A DNA stretch of 64,000 bases. Source: Haloprofundus halophilus (GTDB taxonomy: Archaea; Halobacteriota; Halobacteria; Halobacteriales; Haloferacaceae). The stretch is from the NCBI RefSeq assembly GCF_003439925.1, contig NZ_QQRR01000002.1, positions 1 to 64,000 of the forward strand, in the 5' to 3' direction. This document shows positions 54,639 through 63,728 of the stretch, piece by piece. The position numbers and the translations under genes were made by a program. The notes beneath the pieces were generated by a model that saw nothing but the letters and a program-made list of their open reading frames with translations, was not told where the DNA came from and did no database searches. Numbering within the stretch: the stretch's first letter is position 1; the number at the start of each line of letters is the position of its first letter.

Positions 54639-56615
54639 ATGGGACAGACGGTAACTGAGAAAATTCTCGCCGACCACCTCGTCGAGGGTGAACTCACGCC
54701 CGGCGAGGAGATCGGCATCGAGATCGATCAGGTCCTCACGCAGGACACGACAGGAACGATGGTCTGGCTGCAGTTCGAGGCGCTCGAACTGGACGAAGTC
54801 CAGACCGAACTCGCGGCGCAGTACTGCGACCACCAGACGTACCAGTTCGACTTCAAGAACACGGACGACCACCGCTTCCTCCGCTCCGCGGCGGGTACGT
54901 TCGGCGCACACTTCTCCCGACCGGGCAACGGCATCTGCCACAACGTCCACAAGGAGAACTTCGCGGCACCCGGTAAGACCCTCCTGGGCTCGGACAGCCA
55001 CACCCCGACGCCCGGCGGCCTCGGTCAGCTCGCCATCGGCGCGGGCGGCCTCGACATCGCCGTCGCCATGGGCGGCGGCGCGTACTACGTCGAGATGCCG
55101 GAAGTCGTCAACGTCCGCCTGGAGGGCGAACTGCCCGCGTGGTCGACGGCGAAAGACGTCATCCTCGAGATGCTCCGTCAGCTCTCGGTGAAAGGCGGCG
55201 TCGGCAAGGTGTTCGAGTACACCGGTCCCGGCGTGGAGACGCTCTCCGTACCGGAGCGCACGACCATCACCAACATGGGCACGGAACTCGGCGCGACCTC
55301 CTCCATCTTCCCGACCGACGAGAAGACCAAGGACTTCCTCCGCCGCGTCGGCCGCGAGGACGAGCACGTCGACCTCCAGCCCGACGACGACGCCGAGTAC
55401 GCCGACGAGATCGTCATCGACCTCTCGGACCTCGAACCGCTCATCGCCAAGCCGTCGATGCCCGACAACGTCGTGCCCGTCCGCGAGGTCGCGGGCGAGT
55501 CCGTCGACCAGGTCATCATCGGCTCCTGTACGAACGGCGGCTACCCCGACATCCTCCCGGCCGCGAAGATGCTGAAGGGCCGCGAGATCAACAAGAAGAC
55601 CGACCTCATCGTCGCGCCCGGCTCGAAGCAGGCCTCCGAGATTCTGGCCCGTCAGGGCTGGACCGCCGAGATGATGGCCGCGGGCGTCAACTTCTCCGAG
55701 GCGACCTGCGGTGCGTGTATCGGCATCGGTCACGTGCCCGCCTCCGACTCCACGTCGCTGCGCACGTTCAACCGCAACTTCGAGGGCCGCTCCGGCATCG
55801 AGGACGACTCCGTCTACCTCTGCTCGCCGGAGGTCGCCACCGCGGCCGCCCTCAAGGGCGAAATCGTCGACCCGCGCGACCTCGCCGACGAACTCGGCGA
55901 CCTCGAGGACCCGGGCCTCGAACTGCCCGACAAGTACGACGGCTCGAAGGCCGACCTCATCGCGCCCGACGAGGCCGTCGACGACGACCTCATCAAGGGC
56001 CCGAACATCGGCGACGTGCCGCTGAAGGACCCGCTGCAGTCGCACCTCGAAGGTGAGGCGCTCCTGAAGATGACCGACAACATCACGACGGACCACATCA
56101 TCCCGGCGACGTCGGACATCCTCAAATTCCGCTCGAACGTGCCGAAGCTCTCGGAGTTCACGCTCTCGCGCGTCGACGAGTCCTTCGCACAGCGCGCACT
56201 CGACGCCGACGGCGGCTTCCTCGTCGCCGGCGAGAACTACGGTCAGGGCTCCTCCCGCGAACACGCGGCGCTCTGCCCGATGTACCTCGGCATCGAGGGC
56301 GTTCTCGCACAGTCGTTCGCTCGCATCCACAAGGCGAACCTGTTCAACTTCGGCCTCGTCCCGCTGACCATCGACGAGGAGACCTACGAGAAGATCGAGC
56401 AGGGCGACGACGTCGAAATCGTCGACGACGTCGGCGACGGCGTCCGCTCCGGCCAGGAGGAGTTCACGGTCCGCGTGAACGACGACTGGGAAGCGACCGC
56501 CCAGCTCGACGCCTCCGAGCGCGAGCGCGAGATTCTCGCCGCCGGCGGCAAGCTCTCGTGGACGAAGCAGCAGTACGAAGAAGGCGGCAGCGGCGCGACG
56601 CCCGCCGACGACTGA
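54639..56615 (+). CDS. acn: aconitate hydratase
   Basis: 658 residues, with all iron-sulfur-cluster ligands: Cys in GSCTNGGYPD and the pair in ATCGACIGIG. Substrate-binding SRPGNGICHNVH, GSDSHTPTPGGL and GQGSSREHAAL (C-terminal swivel domain) are intact. It converts citrate to isocitrate in the TCA cycle. The length and single-chain fused layout are of the compact archaeal aconitase, with a short C-terminal extension. Leaderless from its own TATA box. Confidence 0.97.
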   Translation: MGQTVTEKILADHLVEGELTPGEEIGIEIDQVLTQDTTGTMVWLQFEALELDEVQTELAAQYCDHQTYQFDFKNTDDHRFLRSAAGTFGAHFSRPGNGICHNVHKENFAAPGKTLLGSDSHTPTPGGLGQLAIGAGGLDIAVAMGGGAYYVEMPEVVNVRLEGELPAWSTAKDVILEMLRQLSVKGGVGKVFEYTGPGVETLSVPERTTITNMGTELGATSSIFPTDEKTKDFLRRVGREDEHVDLQPDDDAEYADEIVIDLSDLEPLIAKPSMPDNVVPVREVAGESVDQVIIGSCTNGGYPDILPAAKMLKGREINKKTDLIVAPGSKQASEILARQGWTAEMMAAGVNFSEATCGACIGIGHVPASDSTSLRTFNRNFEGRSGIEDDSVYLCSPEVATAAALKGEIVDPRDLADELGDLEDPGLELPDKYDGSKADLIAPDEAVDDDLIKGPNIGDVPLKDPLQSHLEGEALLKMTDNITTDHIIPATSDILKFRSNVPKLSEFTLSRVDESFAQRALDADGGFLVAGENYGQGSSREHAALCPMYLGIEGVLAQSFARIHKANLFNFGLVPLTIDEETYEKIEQGDDVEIVDDVGDGVRSGQEEFTVRVNDDWEATAQLDASEREREILAAGGKLSWTKQQYEEGGSGATPADD

Positions 56616-56728
56616 ACGCGCGTTCGCACCCGACTTCTCTATTTTTCGCTCGCCGAGCGGCCGCCTCGTCACCGCCGTCTCGGACGGACACCCGAACGGT
56701 CACTCGAACGTGACTGTTGCCCGCGCGC

Positions 56729-56739
56729 TTATTATTCGT
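56729..56739 (+). promoter_or_regulatory. TATA box of rimI
   Basis: cttattattcg, about 24 bases before the GTG at 56758. It decides between that start and the more upstream frame at 56710, which contains the TATA box itself. Confidence 0.6.
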
Positions 56740-56757
56740 CGCCTCGAACGGCCTCCC

Positions 56758-57318
56758 GTGACTACCATCCCCGCCGACGCCGAAGGAACGACCGTCCGAC
56801 GCGCCGAGCGGGCGGACCTCCTCGACGTGTTCCGAATCGAGAAGACCTGTTTCAAGCAGCCGTGGCCGTTCGCGGCGTTCGAGCAGTTTCTCGGTGAGCC
56901 CGGTTTTCTCGTCGCCGTCGACGGCGTCGACCAGTCAGCGGAACCGAGCGACGACGGCGTTCGTGTCGAGCGCGACGACGGCGGGTGCGCCGAACGCGTC
57001 GTCGGCTACGTCGTCGCCGACGTGATGCCGAACTACGGCCGCGACATCGGCCACGTCAAAGACATCGCGGTACACCCCGACGCACGCGGACGAGGGCTCG
57101 GTCGGATGCTGTTGCGGCAGTCGCTCGTCTCGATGGCGCTCGGCGGCGCGAACCTGGTGAAACTCGAAGTCAGAGAACACAACGAACCGGCGAAGACGCT
57201 GTACGAGAGCGAGGGCTTCGAACCCCTGCGGCGCATCCCGCGGTACTACGAGGACGGCGAGGCGGCGCTGGTGATGGTCGTCGACGCCGACGAGTGGCAG
57301 CGCGGCGGCGAGGAGTAG
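56758..57318 (+). CDS. rimI: ribosomal-protein-alanine N-acetyltransferase (RimI-like)
   Basis: 186 residues from a GTG start. GNAT motifs: IEKTCFKQPWPFAAFEQFLGEPGFLVA (RimI-like), IGHVKDIAVHPDARGRGLGRMLLRQSL (acetyl-CoA) and VKLEVREHNEPAKTLYESEGFEPLRRIPRYY. An acidic insert (EPSDDGVRVERDDGG) interrupts the domain between strands. The TATA box fixes the start. It may acetylate ribosomal S18 or other protein N termini, as archaeal RimI does. Confidence 0.9.
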   Translation: MTTIPADAEGTTVRRAERADLLDVFRIEKTCFKQPWPFAAFEQFLGEPGFLVAVDGVDQSAEPSDDGVRVERDDGGCAERVVGYVVADVMPNYGRDIGHVKDIAVHPDARGRGLGRMLLRQSLVSMALGGANLVKLEVREHNEPAKTLYESEGFEPLRRIPRYYEDGEAALVMVVDADEWQRGGEE

Positions 57319-57351
57319 TACGCTTTTTTCGCTCCGGCGACAACGGCGAGC

Positions 57352-57846
57352 ATGGGATACGCCTGTCCGGTCTGCGACGTGCCGCAGCGCGACGCCGAAC
57401 ATCTCGCCAACCACCTCGCGTTCACGGCGATGCTCCGCCACGAGGAGCACGAGGCGTGGCTCGACGAGCAGATTCCGAACTGGAGCGAGCGCGGCCCCAA
57501 AGAACTCGCCGGGGTCGTCCCCGACCACGCCGAGGAGACCGAGTACGACGAGGTGTTCGAGGACACGGTCGGGTCGACGCACACCGAGCGTGGCCACCAG
57601 CACGGACACGGCCACCAGCACGACCACGACAGTTCCCCCGGCGGCTTCTTCGACCCGGGTTCGGCCGCGCAGCGCGGGTCGGGGTCGATGAGCGCGGAGG
57701 CCCAGCAGGTGCTACAGGAGGCGCAGGAGTTGACCCAGCAGATGCTCGAAACGGACGAACCGGAGTCGGACTCGGCCGCGAACGAAGAGAGCGAGAGCGA
57801 GGTCGACGACGCCGAGGTCGGTGACGGCGACACCGACGAGGAGTAA
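57352..57846 (+). CDS. haloarchaeal zinc-finger-like protein with His-rich linker (DUF5810-like)
   Basis: 164 residues. MGYACPVCDVPQRDAEHLANHLAFTA is a C2H2-like finger (Cys5, Cys8, His17, His21). A central His-rich run HTERGHQHGHGHQHDHD (about 77-93) may bind metals. The end is acidic. I recall the DUF5810 family beside a DUF5809 gene, as found here at 57899, but this is unverified. Probably co-transcribed with rimI and the following genes. Confidence 0.75.
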   Translation: MGYACPVCDVPQRDAEHLANHLAFTAMLRHEEHEAWLDEQIPNWSERGPKELAGVVPDHAEETEYDEVFEDTVGSTHTERGHQHGHGHQHDHDSSPGGFFDPGSAAQRGSGSMSAEAQQVLQEAQELTQQMLETDEPESDSAANEESESEVDDAEVGDGDTDEE

Positions 57847-57898
57847 CCGACGACCCGGGACGGAAACGCGTTTAGGGCGACGCTCCGACAGGGCGAGC

Positions 57899-58315
57899 AT
57901 GCAGACTGACGGCGCGTTCGCGCCCGACTCCGAGGACGAAGCGCGCGAGCTGTACGACTCGGTCGGCCCCGCCGCACAGGTCGTCGTCCGCGAGACGGCC
58001 AAAGCGATGGAGTTCGACCGCGACGAGTACCGCGACCGAGTGACCGGCGAAGTCGTCGAGACGGCACGCGACGCGCTGTTTGCCTCGTTGCTCGTCGTCC
58101 ACGACGGCACACGCGAGGAGTTCGAGGCGTGGTGCGACGAGCACCCCGACTACGAGGTGGAGCGACTCGGCAGTGAGAACGTCGACAACGTCGTCTGGCA
58201 CGCGGTTCCCTTCGCGGACCGCGTGCTCGCGGCGACGTACCAGAACGAACCGGAGGCGGCGGCGGGGACGCTCCGGCGGCAGGCGTTCGGCCGGGTGTAC
58301 CGCGAGTTGTTCTGA
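57899..58315 (+). CDS. haloarchaeal hypothetical (DUF5809-like)
   Basis: 138 residues from the ATG at 57899. Helical (DEARELYDSVGPAAQVVVRETAKAMEFDRDEYRDRVTGEVVETARDALFASLLVV) with FEAWCDEHPDYEVERLGSENVDNVVWHAVPFADRVLAATYQNEP. No catalytic motif. Always beside the 57352-type gene in my recollection of haloarchaeal genomes. Confidence 0.75.
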   Translation: MQTDGAFAPDSEDEARELYDSVGPAAQVVVRETAKAMEFDRDEYRDRVTGEVVETARDALFASLLVVHDGTREEFEAWCDEHPDYEVERLGSENVDNVVWHAVPFADRVLAATYQNEPEAAAGTLRRQAFGRVYRELF

Positions 58316-58379
58316 CGCACTCCCGACTTCGCGCCGCCGCGAGCGCAACCGGTTTACTTACCCCGTCCGAACGACGGAC

Positions 58380-58763
58380 GTGCGACCGATTACGCGCCGC
58401 GTGCTGGCGCTCGTCGTCCTCCTCGCCGTCGGCCTGCTGGCGCTGGGGGCGCTCCCGAGCTATCTCGGCACGGGCGACCCGTACTACCTCACTGCCGAGG
58501 AGACGGACGCCTCGGGCCCGGCCGTGAACGTCACCGACTTCTCCGGCCAGCGGTATCCGTACCTCTCGACGGCGCTCGCGGAGGGCCGTTCGGAGGGGTA
58601 TCAGAAAGGTCCGTTCGGACTGAAGGAGTCGTTCACCCACTCGCCGTTCGACGAACGGGACGCGCTCACGACGCAGAACCCGGACGCCGAACGCGACGGC
58701 CGTGTGCTCGTCGAGTACGACGGGACGCGCTACTGGGTCGCCGTGGAGCAAGTGCAACCATGA
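58380..58763 (+). CDS. membrane-anchored hypothetical protein
   Basis: 127 residues from a GTG at 58380; TATA-like tttacttacc (58353-58362) lies about 24 bases before it. One N-terminal helix (about 6-26), then an external domain with RYPYLSTALAEG and GPFGLKESFTHSPFDERD. Its TGA overlaps the ATG of the NUDIX gene (58760-58763), so the two are co-translated. Confidence 0.72.
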   Translation: MRPITRRVLALVVLLAVGLLALGALPSYLGTGDPYYLTAEETDASGPAVNVTDFSGQRYPYLSTALAEGRSEGYQKGPFGLKESFTHSPFDERDALTTQNPDAERDGRVLVEYDGTRYWVAVEQVQP

Positions 58764-59389
58764 GCGACGAAACACACGACGACAGCGACCGCGACGACAG
58801 CGACCGCGACGACAGTAGGACGAACAGCGCAGCCAACGGCGGTCGCCGCGACGCGCTCGGCGACCCCGAGTGGCCCGTCCTCGACTCGAAGGCCGAGTAC
58901 GAGACGGGGTGGTTCACCGGCGGCTACGACCGGGTCCGGCAACCCGACGGCACCGAGAAACAGTACTACTGGGCGGAACTCTCGACGGCCGTCGTCGTCG
59001 TCGCGGTGGCGGAGGGCCACGTCCTCTTCGTCGAGCAGTACCGACCGACCGTCCGCGAGACGCAGTTGGAACTCCCTGCAGGAATCGTCGAGCAAGGCGA
59101 GTCGTTCACGCAGGCGGCCGAGCGCGAACTCCGCGAGGAGACCGGCTTCGAGGCGTCGAGTCTCTCGCTGCTGCAGGAGTTCTGGACCTGCACCGGCCTC
59201 CTTCGACACCGCCGCGGCATCGTCTTCGCGGAGGGTCTCTCGCCCGGCGAGCGAGAACTCGACTCCAACGAGTTCCTGACGCCGAAGGCGGTACCCATTG
59301 ACGACGCCGTCGCCGTCGCCCGCGCGCAACCGACGAACGACGCGACTATCGAGGGACTGTTGCTGGCGAAAGACGACGGGCTGTTGTAA
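58760..59389 (+). CDS. NUDIX hydrolase
   Basis: 209 residues. Disordered acidic start (about 1-30), then YWAELSTAVVVVAVAEGHVLFVEQYRP and the Nudix box GIVEQGESFTQAAERELREETGF, intact G-x5-E-x7-REUxEE. Spacing and the QLELPAG before it resemble ADP-ribose pyrophosphatases. Overlaps the previous gene. Confidence 0.9.
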   Translation: MSDETHDDSDRDDSDRDDSRTNSAANGGRRDALGDPEWPVLDSKAEYETGWFTGGYDRVRQPDGTEKQYYWAELSTAVVVVAVAEGHVLFVEQYRPTVRETQLELPAGIVEQGESFTQAAERELREETGFEASSLSLLQEFWTCTGLLRHRRGIVFAEGLSPGERELDSNEFLTPKAVPIDDAVAVARAQPTNDATIEGLLLAKDDGLL

Positions 59390-59390
59390 T

Positions 59391-60164
59391 CTATCCGTCG
59401 AGCGACTGCAGACCGACGACGACTCGGTTGACCACCTCGTCGACCGTCGGCGACGGAACCGACTCCGGTTTCTCCACTTCCGTCTCGCCGACGTCGCTGA
59501 CCGTCGCCTCGAACTGGCCGGTCGAGACGTCGTCGCTCATCAGGTAGTGGCCCGCCGAGGCGTCGTCGGTCACGTTCATCGTCGCGCGGGTGACGATTTC
59601 CCGGTCGCGGTCGACGTGGAGCGTCAACGTCGCGGTGCTGTTCTGACTCCACGGTCCGAAGTACATCGCTCTCGTCTCCTCACCGGTGAGGTTCGCGCGG
59701 AGGACGAGGGTCCCGTTGTCCGCCGACACCTGCTCGAACGTCGCGTTCTCAACCTGCTGCGGTCGGAAGAGGTGAATATCTGTGTACGACTTGCTCGGCT
59801 TGGAGTTCCACGCGCTCGGTGTCTCGGACGTGGTGTTTCGCGTCCACACCGTGTGGTGGGTGTACATCGCCTCGTACCGGCGGTCTGCGATATCCGCGCT
59901 GCCGTGCGCGCGTCCGCTCCGCCCGTCGACGGCATACGCGAACCGGTCGTGTGCCCCGCTCTCGAACCGAACGTCGAGGTCGTAGGTGTAGTTCGTCGCT
60001 CGCAGGTTCTCCATCGCTGTCGTCGCTTTCTCGGTCGGCGTGTCGTCGGCGGCGATGGCTCGGTGTTCGGCAGTCGGTGCGGGTTGGAGTGTCAGCGCGC
60101 CCGCCGCGGAGACGACGAGGAGGGTGACGAGGAGGAGGGCTATCCGCCGCGGGGGTCGTTTCAT
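59391..60164 (-). CDS. exported hypothetical protein
   Basis: 257 residues. N-terminal KRPPRRIALLLVTLLVVSAAGALTL is a signal or anchor without lipobox; the rest is a secreted domain rich in Thr/Asn and sequons. It is related in style to other haloarchaeal outer proteins of LolA-like or DUF-type, but I cannot name it. Divergent from the rhodanese gene over 79 bases. Confidence 0.75.
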   Translation of the reverse strand: MKRPPRRIALLLVTLLVVSAAGALTLQPAPTAEHRAIAADDTPTEKATTAMENLRATNYTYDLDVRFESGAHDRFAYAVDGRSGRAHGSADIADRRYEAMYTHHTVWTRNTTSETPSAWNSKPSKSYTDIHLFRPQQVENATFEQVSADNGTLVLRANLTGEETRAMYFGPWSQNSTATLTLHVDRDREIVTRATMNVTDDASAGHYLMSDDVSTGQFEATVSDVGETEVEKPESVPSPTVDEVVNRVVVGLQSLDG

Positions 60165-60243
60165 ATCACGAAATTACGTAACACAATAATAACCGTTTCC
60201 CCGCGACCCGCGCCCTTATCCGTCTTCGCCGGAATGTCGTGAT

Positions 60244-60600
60244 ATGGACGGCGAAATCACGCCCGAAGAAGTCGAGGACCTCCTCGACGGCGAGAACCCG
60301 CCGCGAGTCGTCGACATCCGCTCTCCGGCGGCGTTCGACCGCGAGCACATCTCCGGCAGCGAGAACATCCCCTTCGCCGAGTTGCCGAACCGCGTCGAGG
60401 CGCTCGCCGACGCGGACCGAATCGTCACCGTCTGCCCGCACGGGCAAGCCAGCCAACAGGCCGCCCGCCTCATCAAATCCTACGAGGGGACGAAAGACGC
60501 CCGCGTCGAGAGCATGAAAGGCGGACTCACCTCGTGGACCGGCGATGTCGACTCCGCGCGGCCGACCGAGAGCGACGAGGGACCGCAGTCGCCGTTTTAA
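60244..60600 (+). CDS. rhodanese-domain protein
   Basis: 118 residues. RVVDIRSPAAFDREHISGSENIPF and active loop VTVCPHGQAS with Cys64 as nucleophile. Acts as sulfurtransferase or sulfur carrier. A TATA-like cccttatccg is about 30 bases upstream. Its stop overlaps the stop of the convergent gene. Confidence 0.92.
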   Translation: MDGEITPEEVEDLLDGENPPRVVDIRSPAAFDREHISGSENIPFAELPNRVEALADADRIVTVCPHGQASQQAARLIKSYEGTKDARVESMKGGLTSWTGDVDSARPTESDEGPQSPF

Positions 60601-60914
60601 TTCTCCATTCGGAAGGAGACGAGTTTCGTTACGACACCGGCGACGACGACGGACTGCACGAAGAGAAATCCGTAGACGAGTAGCCAGATACTCGCCCCGG
60701 AGTCACCCGGAAACTCGTAGTAGAGATACCAATCGGTGAGTGAGGCGGCGACGATAGCCGGCGCACCGACTATCATCAGGTCTCGCGGAATCAACCCCCA
60801 CTCCGCCGACGCGACGACGACGCCGGTCACCGTGAACATCGCGAGCGTCACCCGACCCCACAATCGCCTCGTACCGCCGTCTGGGGCGAACAGATTCGGA
60901 GCGTTCACGCTCAT
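60597..60914 (-). CDS. four-helix membrane protein
   Basis: 105 residues from the ATG at 60914. Hydrophobic helices at about 22-38, 46-62 and 75-98. Family unknown. Overlaps the rhodanese stop by 3-4 bases. Confidence 0.65.
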   Translation of the reverse strand: MSVNAPNLFAPDGGTRRLWGRVTLAMFTVTGVVVASAEWGLIPRDLMIVGAPAIVAASLTDWYLYYEFPGDSGASIWLLVYGFLFVQSVVVAGVVTKLVSFRMEN

Positions 60915-61056
60915 CGCTCTCCGTCGTCGCACAAAAGTATTGAGTAAGTGACACCCGTCCGCGGCGGCCGGGTGGACTCGCCTCTCTACGAGGGGAGCGG
61001 TGAAAGAACGGAGACTCGACGTGAGGCCGAGTCAGGAGTTGGTCATGCGGGCGTGG

Positions 61057-61362
<306 letters not shown>

Positions 61363-61490
61363 CTACTCGATGGGGGTACAAAACAGTGTCGGGAACCGGT
61401 CCCCTCGGTCGCTTTCCGTGGGCTCTCACCGCGGGGGTCGCCTACGACCGAGGCTGCGACCGACACCGCGGCTGTCGCTGGTGACGACCG

Positions 61491-63728
61491 CTACGACCGG
61501 AACCGTCCCAGTATCGGCGTCGACCGGCCGACGAGCGCGTCGACCGTCTCGATCGCCGACTCCGCCTCGTCGCGGCTGACGCCCGGCCCGTACCGGGCGC
61601 GCTCGTACACCTCACCGACGCGGAGCGCTCTCTCGTCGAGGCCGAGTCGGGAGAGACTTCGCAAGTACCGCCGCGGTGTCTCGCCGGGTCGACGCGCCCG
61701 GTACTGCCGGGACAGCAGGTATTCGAGTCGCTCGAACGCCCGCTCGGTATCCCGCTCGGGCGTCCGTCGCCGTCCCTGAACCCGCACCCAGACGCTCCGA
61801 TACGCTCGCGTACTGACACCGGTTCGGCGCGCCACCGCCGCCAGTCCGACGAGCGCCGCCAGTCCGACGCCGAGCGTCTCGCTCGACGGGAGGCCGCCGC
61901 CGGCGTCCTCCTCGGCTGCGCCGACGCTCTCGCTCGTCGTCGGCACGGCCGTCTGGTTCTCTCCGAGTCCGCTCACCGCCCCACTGGGACGGCTCTCGTT
62001 CGCGCCGGACTGCTCGGCCTGCGGCCCGTCGACGTCCGCGCTCGTGTCGGTGGACGTCGTGTCGGTGGTCGTCTCGTCCGGCGTCTCGGTGGGCGTCGGC
62101 GTCCACTCGCCCTCCGAGGAGTTGCCGGTGTCGACGTTGCTCTCGTCGCCCTGTCGCGCGCTCTCCAGACGAGCGTTCTCGGCGGACTGACGCGGGTCGC
62201 TCGGCGTCGGGTCGAACTGCACCCAGCCGACCTCCGGGAAGTACACCTCGACCCACGCGTGGGCGTTCAGCCCGCGGACGACCCACTCGTTCTCGGCGAC
62301 CTGCTGACCGGGCGTGTAGCCGGTCGCCATCCGCGCGGGAATCCCCTCCGAGCGGAGCATCACGGCCATCGTCGACGCGTAGTACGTGCAGTATCCCGCC
62401 TCCATCTCGAAGAGGAACGCGTCGGCGACGTCGCCCGACGGTTCGTCGACGGTCAGCGAGTACTCCTTGGTCGACTCCAGATGCTCCTCGACGGCGACGG
62501 CCTTGTCGTAGGCGTTCTCCTCGTCTTCGGTCACGTTCGCGGCGCGCTCGCGGAGGCGGTCGGACGTGCTGTCGGGCAACTGGAGATACCGCTCCGCTAC
62601 CTCGTCGGGGTAGTCGTCGCCGGAGCGCCGCAGCTGCTCGGACGTGTAGCGCGGCGGTTCGCTGACGACGGTGTAGCTCTCGTTCGCGCGGAGCGACCCG
62701 CCGGCGCGCAGCGTCCCCTGGTCGGTGACGAGCGCGTCGTCGGCGGGGCCACCCCGCAGTTCGACCGGTTCGGCCGCCGCCGGCAGCGACTCCAGTCGCG
62801 TCCGCGCTGTCACGCGCTGGGTGAGTTCGCGGCGCTCGCCCGGCCCGCTCTCCAGTCGGCCGTCGTACACTCGGGTCTCGGATTCGGACCGCACCCACCC
62901 GCCGCCGGTGTAGCGGTCGTACACCGAGGTGCGCCAGTAGCGCGGTTCAGCGCTCTCGACGCTGAACCGCACTTTCGGTGACAGTCTGATGCTCCCTTCG
63001 ATGTCGACTTGGTCGCTCGACTGGACGAGATTCTGTTCGCTCGTCGGCGCGTTCGTCTCCGGGAGCAGCGGTTGCGTCGCACCGCCCGGAACGACCGACA
63101 GCGACGCCGAGGCGACGATCATCGCCGCGATTACGATAGCGAACGTATCCAGTTGCGCGCTGACACCTCCGCGGGCTTCGAGCGTTCCCAGGCCGACCGC
63201 GCCGGCGACGCCCACGACGCCGGCGAGCGTCGTCAGGGGGTCCGCGTCGCCCGTGAGTACCAACAGCAGGAGCGTCGCCCCGCCGACCGTCGCCGCGCTC
63301 ACGTAGCGCCGACGGAGCGCCAGATACCACGTGAAGAACACCGGCGCGGGCGTCGCCGCGAGCGCCCACACGTCCGCCTGCGCCAGCCGCAGCACCGACA
63401 GACCGGTGAGCAACGCCACGACGTCTGCGAGCACTCCGTCGAGAGAGAACGCGGCGCGCTGCGCCTCCGGTAAGGAGAAGAAGTACGCCGCGAACCCCGC
63501 CAGGAGAAACAGCAGCGTCAACACGAACGCCGTTCGCGGCCGGAACAGCCGCGCGACTCCCGTCGCGGCCAGCACGGTTCCGGCGACGACGAGGAGATAC
63601 GTCGCACTCTCGCCGACGCCGACGACGTCGGTGATGTGATAGAGCACGCTCGTGAGCGCGAACAGTAACAACGCGACGGCCGCGAGCGCGCCGCCGCGGA
63701 AGGTGCGGCGACTCGTGCGACGGCTCAC
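61491..63728 (-). CDS. transglutaminase-like membrane protein (TgpA-like)
   Basis: 745 residues. Five or so N-terminal helices (about 12-210), an external domain with the transglutaminase core: EMEAGYCTYYASTMAVMLRSEGIPARMATGYTPG (Cys), GLNAHAWVEVYFPEVGWVQFDPT (His and Asp). Ser/Thr linker about 520-610, a helix about 612-630, and a C-terminal DUF4129-like domain with RAFERLEYLLSRQYRARRPGETPRRYL. Its ATG overlaps the stop of the next upstream gene (63725-63728), so it is the distal gene of an operon that usually has MoxR and DUF58 partners. Confidence 0.9.
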   Translation of the reverse strand: MSRRTSRRTFRGGALAAVALLLFALTSVLYHITDVVGVGESATYLLVVAGTVLAATGVARLFRPRTAFVLTLLFLLAGFAAYFFSLPEAQRAAFSLDGVLADVVALLTGLSVLRLAQADVWALAATPAPVFFTWYLALRRRYVSAATVGGATLLLLVLTGDADPLTTLAGVVGVAGAVGLGTLEARGGVSAQLDTFAIVIAAMIVASASLSVVPGGATQPLLPETNAPTSEQNLVQSSDQVDIEGSIRLSPKVRFSVESAEPRYWRTSVYDRYTGGGWVRSESETRVYDGRLESGPGERRELTQRVTARTRLESLPAAAEPVELRGGPADDALVTDQGTLRAGGSLRANESYTVVSEPPRYTSEQLRRSGDDYPDEVAERYLQLPDSTSDRLRERAANVTEDEENAYDKAVAVEEHLESTKEYSLTVDEPSGDVADAFLFEMEAGYCTYYASTMAVMLRSEGIPARMATGYTPGQQVAENEWVVRGLNAHAWVEVYFPEVGWVQFDPTPSDPRQSAENARLESARQGDESNVDTGNSSEGEWTPTPTETPDETTTDTTSTDTSADVDGPQAEQSGANESRPSGAVSGLGENQTAVPTTSESVGAAEEDAGGGLPSSETLGVGLAALVGLAAVARRTGVSTRAYRSVWVRVQGRRRTPERDTERAFERLEYLLSRQYRARRPGETPRRYLRSLSRLGLDERALRVGEVYERARYGPGVSRDEAESAIETVDALVGRSTPILGRFRS

